From: an uncultured Bacteroidales bacterium
GTDB taxonomy: Bacteria; Bacteroidota; Bacteroidia; Bacteroidales; WCHB1-69
NCBI GenBank assembly: GCA_937892025.1
Contig: CALAVA010000165.1
Coordinates: forward strand, 1-45,279
DNA length: 45,279 nucleotides
Reading direction: 5' to 3'
Positions 40,763 through 45,279 of the stretch are shown here, piece by piece (position 1 is the stretch's first letter; the number at the start of each line of letters is the position of its first letter). The notes beneath the pieces were generated by a model. It did no database searches. It saw only the letters and a list, made by a program, of their open reading frames with translations, and was not told the DNA's origin. The position numbers and the translations under genes were made by a program.

Positions 40763-40894
40763 ATGGAAGTACACATTAGATTGAAATGTAATCCCTATTC
40801 ATTTAACACCAATTGCAAAACTTTGAAAGAAGCAATGGAAACATATCCAATTTGTGCAAAAAGAAGTTGGATTGCTGAATGGTGGAAAGAATAA
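40763..40894 (+). CDS. 43-residue protein
   Basis: MEVHIRLKCNPYSFNTNCKT, ending SWIAEWWKE. The end resembles that of the 44,392 protein (SWITEWRKE), at the edge of the repeat that follows both. Confidence 0.5.
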   Translation: MEVHIRLKCNPYSFNTNCKTLKEAMETYPICAKRSWIAEWWKE

Positions 40895-41368
40895 TTTGGC
40901 ACGATTATTGATAGCATATACGCAAATGCGTACAATTAACAACAATTAAAATTATAAACTATGGAAGAAAGCAATAGCAAAAAGAAAGTAGCAAAACTTG
41001 TCACTTTTGAAATTACCACAAGGGTTATTGTTGATGAAAGCGAAATGCCCGAAGTCGTTGAAGAAGATGCTTATAATGCAGCATTGGAAAGGATTAAGAA
41101 TGAAAATATTGAAAATCTTGCTTGCCTTGACAATGTGATTGAAATTGACAATGATTTGGATTGTCCTTTCGGAACATTCTATGATGATTTATCATTAACT
41201 TTGCGTTTGAAACTCTATGGACTTTATAAGAAGTCTTCTGATTGGCTGATGGAATTGAATTGCGAAAATGTAAGCGAACTCGATATAATTAACGAGGGCG
41301 CAGATATTCTTGTTGAGAACATTGAAGAGTTGTCTTCCATTGAAGGTCAGTTTGATGGCATCTATGAA
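40884..41368 (+). repeat. Long direct repeat, copy 1
   Basis: Appears base-for-base the same as 44,795-45,279 (offset 3,911). It covers the end of one gene, the promoter with operator, and 408 bases of the next gene. It may continue past the window. Confidence 0.9.
40896..40933 (+). promoter_or_regulatory. Early-type promoter with operator
   Basis: TTGGCACGATTATTG, then TACGCAAATGCGTA at 40,919-40,932. Serves the 40,961 gene. Confidence 0.65.
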
Positions 41369-41497
41369 GTCCTTACAAGATGCGTTTACTACATTAACAA
41401 TGACTTTGACCACGATGTCACATTGAAAGAATATGTTGAACTTGGTGGCGAACTAATTGAAGAAATTAGTGGATATTTGGGAGAATTTTTTGAGTAA
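40961..41497 (+). CDS. Hypothetical acidic protein, duplicated
   Basis: 178 residues. Ser/Lys start (EESNSKKKVAKLVTFEITTR), then two acidic helical stretches. The first 136 codons are repeated without change at 44,873. Unrecognised. Confidence 0.65.
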   Translation: MEESNSKKKVAKLVTFEITTRVIVDESEMPEVVEEDAYNAALERIKNENIENLACLDNVIEIDNDLDCPFGTFYDDLSLTLRLKLYGLYKKSSDWLMELNCENVSELDIINEGADILVENIEELSSIEGQFDGIYEVLTRCVYYINNDFDHDVTLKEYVELGGELIEEISGYLGEFFE

Positions 41498-41506
41498 TTG
41501 AAAAGT

Positions 41507-41543
41507 TTGGAACAATTTTTGTATAAAGTATAATCGTCTAACC
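41507..41543 (+). promoter_or_regulatory. Early-type promoter, best -10
   Basis: TTGGAACAATTTTTG, then AAGTATAATCGTCTAACC; TATAAT 16 bases after TTGGAA. Serves the 41,561 gene. Confidence 0.65.
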
Positions 41544-41560
41544 TTTAAAAATTACACATT

Positions 41561-42427
41561 ATGTTTTTAGTAACTTATCCTATTTCCGAAATGGCCGGCC
41601 AAATGGTTGGATTTCCTGATGAAACTTTCAAGTATATTGATACTTCCAATAAGGAAGAGTCGAAAATGGCACTTATGATGCTTATTGCACAATTTGGAAC
41701 TGACACTTTGTCATTCTATGATATGTCAAGTACTTCACAATCAAGTTACTTTTGCAATATCAGTAATTTCTTTGATGATGTCAATCGCGAAGACATTGAT
41801 TTAGAAAATCGTTGGTGTTTGCTTCTTAATCTTGATGAAGATGACATTCGTTCCTTGTCGGATGGATATAAGAGGGATTTTGTTATTGTTGATGCTGACA
41901 CAAAGAAACCAAGACTTTATAAAGATGGTGACAAACTGACAATGATTGTCTATGGTGATTTTGAACTTGCCATTAACGATGCAGACGAACACGATGAACT
42001 CTATTGCTTGTTGTCATATACCGATAATAAGGATGTTTGCGATGTCCATATTTTTTCAATGGAATTTGAGGATGTCAAAGAAGTTGGTACATTCAAGACA
42101 AAAAATGAGGATAAAGAATGGTTTATCAATTCTTATGATGAAGTTTGTAAACTTTATGCGCCAAAAAAGAAAATGTACCTTTTGCAATGCCAATATGCAA
42201 ATAGCAATCATTTTGAAGCAAATACATACAATGAACTATTTGAATCCAAAGAAAAGGCAAGGGAAGAACTTTGTAAAGAAGTCAAAAAGATAGAAGAAAA
42301 GTTTACAAAACTCTTTGGCAAAGAATGGAACATTAAATGGTCTAACAACGAAATGCATTGTTGCCTTGATTTTAATTGTTATGAAGATTATTGGGAGGGT
42401 TATGTAGAAGAACTTGAAGTAAATTAA
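41561..42427 (+). CDS. Hypothetical protein, largest unassigned early gene
   Basis: 288 residues. Repeated acidic alpha/beta layout; FDDVNREDIDLENRWCLLLN, then SLSDGYKRDFVIVDADTKKP, and a helical KEKAREELCKEVKKIEEKFT near the end. No motif recognised. Confidence 0.6.
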   Translation: MFLVTYPISEMAGQMVGFPDETFKYIDTSNKEESKMALMMLIAQFGTDTLSFYDMSSTSQSSYFCNISNFFDDVNREDIDLENRWCLLLNLDEDDIRSLSDGYKRDFVIVDADTKKPRLYKDGDKLTMIVYGDFELAINDADEHDELYCLLSYTDNKDVCDVHIFSMEFEDVKEVGTFKTKNEDKEWFINSYDEVCKLYAPKKKMYLLQCQYANSNHFEANTYNELFESKEKAREELCKEVKKIEEKFTKLFGKEWNIKWSNNEMHCCLDFNCYEDYWEGYVEELEVN

Positions 42428-42451
42428 ATCATTAAATTGCTAATATGTCTG

Positions 42452-42482
42452 AAAGCGGTGCAAAAAAAGTATTCCGCTTTTC
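42452..42482 (+). terminator. Terminator
   Basis: AAAGCGG and CCGCTTT with a 15-base loop, then T. Confidence 0.6.
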
Positions 42483-42489
42483 TTGTAGT

Positions 42490-42524
42490 TTGGCATAGTT
42501 TTTGATAGGTAAAACTTGAACTTA
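42490..42524 (+). promoter_or_regulatory. Early-type promoter
   Basis: TTGGCATAGTTTTTG, then AAAACTTGAACTTAAAT. Serves a three-gene run. Confidence 0.55.
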
Positions 42525-42537
42525 AATAATTAGAATT

Positions 42538-42711
42538 ATGGAATACAAACAAGTGGCATTGACTATTACAACCGATTATGGCTTCACGGCTGACTTTTTG
42601 AGAGAGCTTGCTAACCAAATCGAAGAACAAGGTGAACAATTGACAACCTACGAAACATTTTGTGGCCGTGCTGAAATCGAATGGCCAATTGACGAATTGT
42701 TGAACCAATAA
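42538..42711 (+). CDS. 57-residue protein
   Basis: MEYKQVALTITTDYGFTADF, then a helix and the end WPIDELLNQ. The end resembles that of its neighbour (QIDELLNY). First of three genes. Confidence 0.55.
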   Translation: MEYKQVALTITTDYGFTADFLRELANQIEEQGEQLTTYETFCGRAEIEWPIDELLNQ

Positions 42712-42722
42712 AAATACAGAAT

Positions 42723-43067
42723 ATGGCTATCTTTAAAATCACCTACGAAATGACTATGGAATTAATGGCTAATTCAGAGCAAGAGGCTTTGGAAACATTT
42801 GATAGTATGACATCCGCTGAAATCGGAGAAAAAGCCGATAAAGTCTATGTTAAGCGTGTCGAGAACATATCAGAGAAGCACAGAATTATCGACACCTCTT
42901 TTGGCGAGTGCTTACTGAAAAACGAGATTGTTGATGAGGATGGTTATCATTGGTGCGACCTTTACATTGGCGACAATTACGATGACTATGTTGGAACTTG
43001 TGATTGTGGTCTGAATGACGATGACGAAGTTATCCTTGAACAAATTGACGAATTGTTGAACTATTAA
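42723..43067 (+). CDS. Hypothetical protein
   Basis: 114 residues. Opens like a small strand-helix protein (FKITYEMTMELMANSEQEAL), then DGYHWCDLYIGDNYDDYVGT with CDCG. Starts 11 bp after its neighbour. Confidence 0.6.
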   Translation: MAIFKITYEMTMELMANSEQEALETFDSMTSAEIGEKADKVYVKRVENISEKHRIIDTSFGECLLKNEIVDEDGYHWCDLYIGDNYDDYVGTCDCGLNDDDEVILEQIDELLNY

Positions 43068-43097
43068 AAAATGTCTAACCAATAAAACGCACATATT

Positions 43098-43481
43098 ATG
43101 AAAAGAAATAACGAACTTTGCGAAAAAATCAAATCAATGCTTGAATCCGATAATTTGTCGGAAGGACAAAAGAAAGCATTTAAGGAATTACTTACCGAGT
43201 ACGAATGGGCCACATACAAAGAGCATAACGATAGACACGAATTTTTCCGCAAGCAAGTTGAAAAAATGGTCAATGATTTTGGATTCCAATATGAAGAATT
43301 GGCAAAATCAATGGCTAATGACCATCCTACACTTCAACAAACATTTATGCAAATGGTGGTATTATTCATTGAGAAAATGGCTGATAAACAATATTACGAT
43401 GATAGGAATAAAGCGAGTGTTGAACTTGCAAAGAAACTCAAACCTATCATTGAAGAAAATAGAAGTTTACCCTGCATTTAA
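43098..43481 (+). CDS. Hypothetical helical protein
   Basis: 127 residues, nearly all helix (LSEGQKKAFKELLTEYEWAT). Has the leader TCTAACCAATAAAA but no TTGGCAC element, so it is read from the 42,490 promoter. Confidence 0.6.
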   Translation: MKRNNELCEKIKSMLESDNLSEGQKKAFKELLTEYEWATYKEHNDRHEFFRKQVEKMVNDFGFQYEELAKSMANDHPTLQQTFMQMVVLFIEKMADKQYYDDRNKASVELAKKLKPIIEENRSLPCI

Positions 43482-43505
43482 AGAAATACATTACTTTTTT
43501 CCTTT

Positions 43506-43533
43506 GGCGGCGCAATTTTGTACCGCCTTTTTT
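43506..43533 (+). terminator. Rho-independent terminator
   Basis: GGCGG and CCGCC with inner pairs, then six T. Confidence 0.8.
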
Positions 43534-43538
43534 GCGTT

Positions 43539-43581
43539 TTGGCACGATTATTGCCATATATTATAGTGAACAATTAAAAGC
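43539..43581 (+). promoter_or_regulatory. Early-type promoter, twin of 44,029
   Basis: TTGGCACGATTATTGCCATA and TTATAGTGAACAATTAAAA. Serves the 43,589 gene. Confidence 0.7.
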
Positions 43582-43588
43582 ACATACT

Positions 43589-44026
43589 ATGGAACTTACA
43601 AGACAGGATTTTAAGGAAATTATCGGATGGACTTATGCCAATTACCCTTATGACTATGGCTGTTTGAATTATATCAATGATTTAAGCGGAGTAGAAATAG
43701 ATGGCGCAAGGATTGGCAAAAACCAATATAATCTTTATTACAAATACAATGTAATTAAAGATATTGTATTATTTCCAATTATAATTACACCTTACAATAA
43801 CAAAGCAGATAAATGCTTTATTGCCAACAATAGGGAAGAATTTATATCGTTTGTCAATAATCCAATTTTTGACAAAAATTTTGAGGTAAAGGTTGAAAAA
43901 ATGGTAGGTTGCAACTATAAAGATATAAGACAACACGAAATTGTATTCAACAATAGAATCCCATTTACTGAACTCTATTCTTGGAGTAAAGAAGAATTTT
44001 ATGGATATAAGTATGTGGAATTTTAA
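43589..44026 (+). CDS. Hypothetical protein, paralogue of 40,277
   Basis: 145 residues from MELTRQDFKEIIGWTYANYP; the upstream ATG at 43,532 is within the terminator and promoter. Similar layout to the 40,277 product over its whole length. Confidence 0.7.
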   Translation: MELTRQDFKEIIGWTYANYPYDYGCLNYINDLSGVEIDGARIGKNQYNLYYKYNVIKDIVLFPIIITPYNNKADKCFIANNREEFISFVNNPIFDKNFEVKVEKMVGCNYKDIRQHEIVFNNRIPFTELYSWSKEEFYGYKYVEF

Positions 44027-44028
44027 TT

Positions 44029-44071
44029 TTGGCACGATTATTGCCATATATTATAGTGAACAATTAAAATT
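44029..44071 (+). promoter_or_regulatory. Early-type promoter, twin of 43,539
   Basis: Same 43 bp as the preceding twin. Serves the 44,079 gene. Confidence 0.7.
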
Positions 44072-44078
44072 ATAATCA

Positions 44079-44336
44079 ATGAAAACAAAAGAAGAAATCA
44101 TTGCCATTATCAAGGCTGAAGGAGAAGCGGGTGTTGAATCCGATGAAAAGTATGTTGAAATTTATGATGAAGTAATTGATGATGGGCTTGAACTTGCTCA
44201 ACTCGTTTACTTTGATGAATCCAACGAATTGCTTGCCTATTTGCTTGACAAAGAAAACAATGGGTATTGGAAAGAGTTTGACAACCTCACAAAAGAAAAT
44301 CAAGAAAATATTAAAAGCCTTTCCATTTGGGAATAA
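44079..44336 (+). CDS. Hypothetical acidic protein
   Basis: 85 residues. KTKEEIIAIIKAEGEAGVES, then acidic helices. Unrecognised. Confidence 0.6.
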   Translation: MKTKEEIIAIIKAEGEAGVESDEKYVEIYDEVIDDGLELAQLVYFDESNELLAYLLDKENNGYWKEFDNLTKENQENIKSLSIWE

Positions 44337-44337
44337 T

Positions 44338-44374
44338 TTGGCACAATTATTGTAAGTAACACTATTGTATAACC
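44338..44374 (+). promoter_or_regulatory. Early-type promoter
   Basis: TTGGCACAATTATTG, then CACTATTGTATAACC leader. Serves the 44,392 gene. Confidence 0.6.
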
Positions 44375-44391
44375 AATTAAAATTAAAAACT

Positions 44392-44805
44392 ATGAAAGCG
44401 ACTGAAATGATTGAAAGAAACAACAAGATTTCCAACAAAGCTAATTCACACAGAAAGGAACAAGCCGAAATTAGGGCTGAAATGGTTGTTGCTATCAACG
44501 AAATGCTTACTGAAATGGGAGGAAAGACGGAAGTTGATGATGATTCCGATGTGTTTCTTTTAATTGCCTATGACGGAGGCAACCACCCCGAATATAATTC
44601 AAATCTCTTTTCCCAAGTCTATTCGGTAAAGGCAACAACGATAAATGGATATGAAAGTGAAGAAAAAAAGAAGTCGTTTTCTGTAGATATTGCCGAAACA
44701 GATGACTACGAGGAAAATCGTATGAACTACGATGATATTGAACAAGTCTTTGACTTTGTTTGTGGCCAATACGAAAGTTGGATTACTGAATGGCGGAAAG
44801 AATAA
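44392..44805 (+). CDS. Hypothetical protein
   Basis: 137 residues from MKATEMIERNNKISNKANSH. Helical start, then strands (DVFLLIAYDGGNHPEYNSN). Ends SWITEWRKE, like the 40,763 peptide. Confidence 0.6.
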   Translation: MKATEMIERNNKISNKANSHRKEQAEIRAEMVVAINEMLTEMGGKTEVDDDSDVFLLIAYDGGNHPEYNSNLFSQVYSVKATTINGYESEEKKKSFSVDIAETDDYEENRMNYDDIEQVFDFVCGQYESWITEWRKE

Positions 44806-44806
44806 T

Positions 44807-44844
44807 TTGGCACGATTATTGATAGCATATACGCAAATGCGTAC
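44807..44844 (+). promoter_or_regulatory. Early-type promoter with operator
   Basis: TTGGCACGATTATTG, then TACGCAAATGCGTA at 44,830-44,843. Confidence 0.65.
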
Positions 44845-44872
44845 AATTAACAACAATTAAAATTATAAACTA

Positions 44873-45279
44873 TGGAAGAAAGCAATAGCAAAAAGAAAGT
44901 AGCAAAACTTGTCACTTTTGAAATTACCACAAGGGTTATTGTTGATGAAAGCGAAATGCCCGAAGTCGTTGAAGAAGATGCTTATAATGCAGCATTGGAA
45001 AGGATTAAGAATGAAAATATTGAAAATCTTGCTTGCCTTGACAATGTGATTGAAATTGACAATGATTTGGATTGTCCTTTCGGAACATTCTATGATGATT
45101 TATCATTAACTTTGCGTTTGAAACTCTATGGACTTTATAAGAAGTCTTCTGATTGGCTGATGGAATTGAATTGCGAAAATGTAAGCGAACTCGATATAAT
45201 TAACGAGGGCGCAGATATTCTTGTTGAGAACATTGAAGAGTTGTCTTCCATTGAAGGTCAGTTTGATGGCATCTATGAA
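44873..45279 (+). CDS. Second copy of the 40,961 gene, 5' part
   Basis: The first 135 codons are the same as in the 40,961 gene; the window ends before its stop. Confidence 0.8.

Larger units (their letters stand above)
44795..45279 (+). repeat. Long direct repeat, copy 2, cut by the window end
   Basis: Same as 40,884-41,368 as far as read. Its left edge lies in matching gene ends (TGG-x-GGAAAGAATAA). Confidence 0.9.

Noticed and set aside
22408..44844. The recurring TTGGCACG elements as a second CRISPR array or integron
   Set aside because: They are spaced by whole genes of varying length, always just upstream of an ATG, and they vary in sequence.
2705..45279. Stop-codon reassignment, as in some large gut phages
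   Set aside because: Genes end in TAA, TAG (27,894; 36,380; 36,614) and TGA (31,651; 35,777), and long genes such as cas12 have none in frame.

Overview
The window holds two sequence types. Positions 1 to about 2,650 are of balanced base composition and carry four ordinary chromosomal genes of a Bacteroidales-like bacterium: a sugar phosphate isomerase, bS21, a cysteine-free sirtuin and an ATPase. From about 2,660 onward the DNA is very AT-rich and has the look of a large phage or phage-like element of a Bacteroidota host. Either the element is integrated there or the contig is a chimera; the sequence alone cannot decide.

Left arm of the element (2,705-13,010): an AAA ATPase, a divergent IF-1 and an Hsp20 in one plus-strand run; then an endolysin, a holin-like protein, an ArdC-like protein, a duplicated ADP-ribosyltransferase-like protein, and several small proteins that share a roughly 20-residue motif ending in (L/I)-x-E. 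The motif sits at N-termini or at junctions between modules. It resembles T4-type capsid-targeting propeptides cut by a prohead protease, which suggests a set of proteins packaged in the head and delivered to the host.

Centre (13,152-16,051): a single 757-residue Cas12-type nuclease followed by a CRISPR array of nine 36-bp repeats and eight 29-30-bp spacers, with no adaptation genes in view. Beyond it, on the minus strand (16,056-21,616), lie a SprT-like metallopeptidase, more motif-bearing proteins and a tail-fibre-like gene whose frame is broken at a run of ten G/C. A second motif, AACTATTTATA on the coding strand, recurs just upstream of these minus-strand genes and may be a late promoter.

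Right arm (22,400-45,279): about fifty mostly tiny plus-strand genes, nearly all with their own copy of one promoter (TTGGCACGATTnTTG, then an A+T block, then a GAACAATTAAAA or TCTAACCATTAAAA leader). This looks like an early accessory region built by duplicating gene cassettes. It includes a NUMOD4/HNH protein, a DUF262-HNH nuclease next to an EcoRI-type adenine methyltransferase, small membrane proteins, a tRNA-Lys, many paralogue pairs and several decayed copies. Four sites share the palindrome TACGCAAWTGCGTA, a likely operator. The window ends inside an exact repeat of at least 485 bp of one such cassette.

No terminase, portal, major capsid or polymerase gene is visible, so the phage assignment rests on the endolysin, the tail-fibre-like gene, Hsp20, the motif-bearing proteins and the overall architecture. 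TAA, TAG and TGA all end genes, so the standard code applies.
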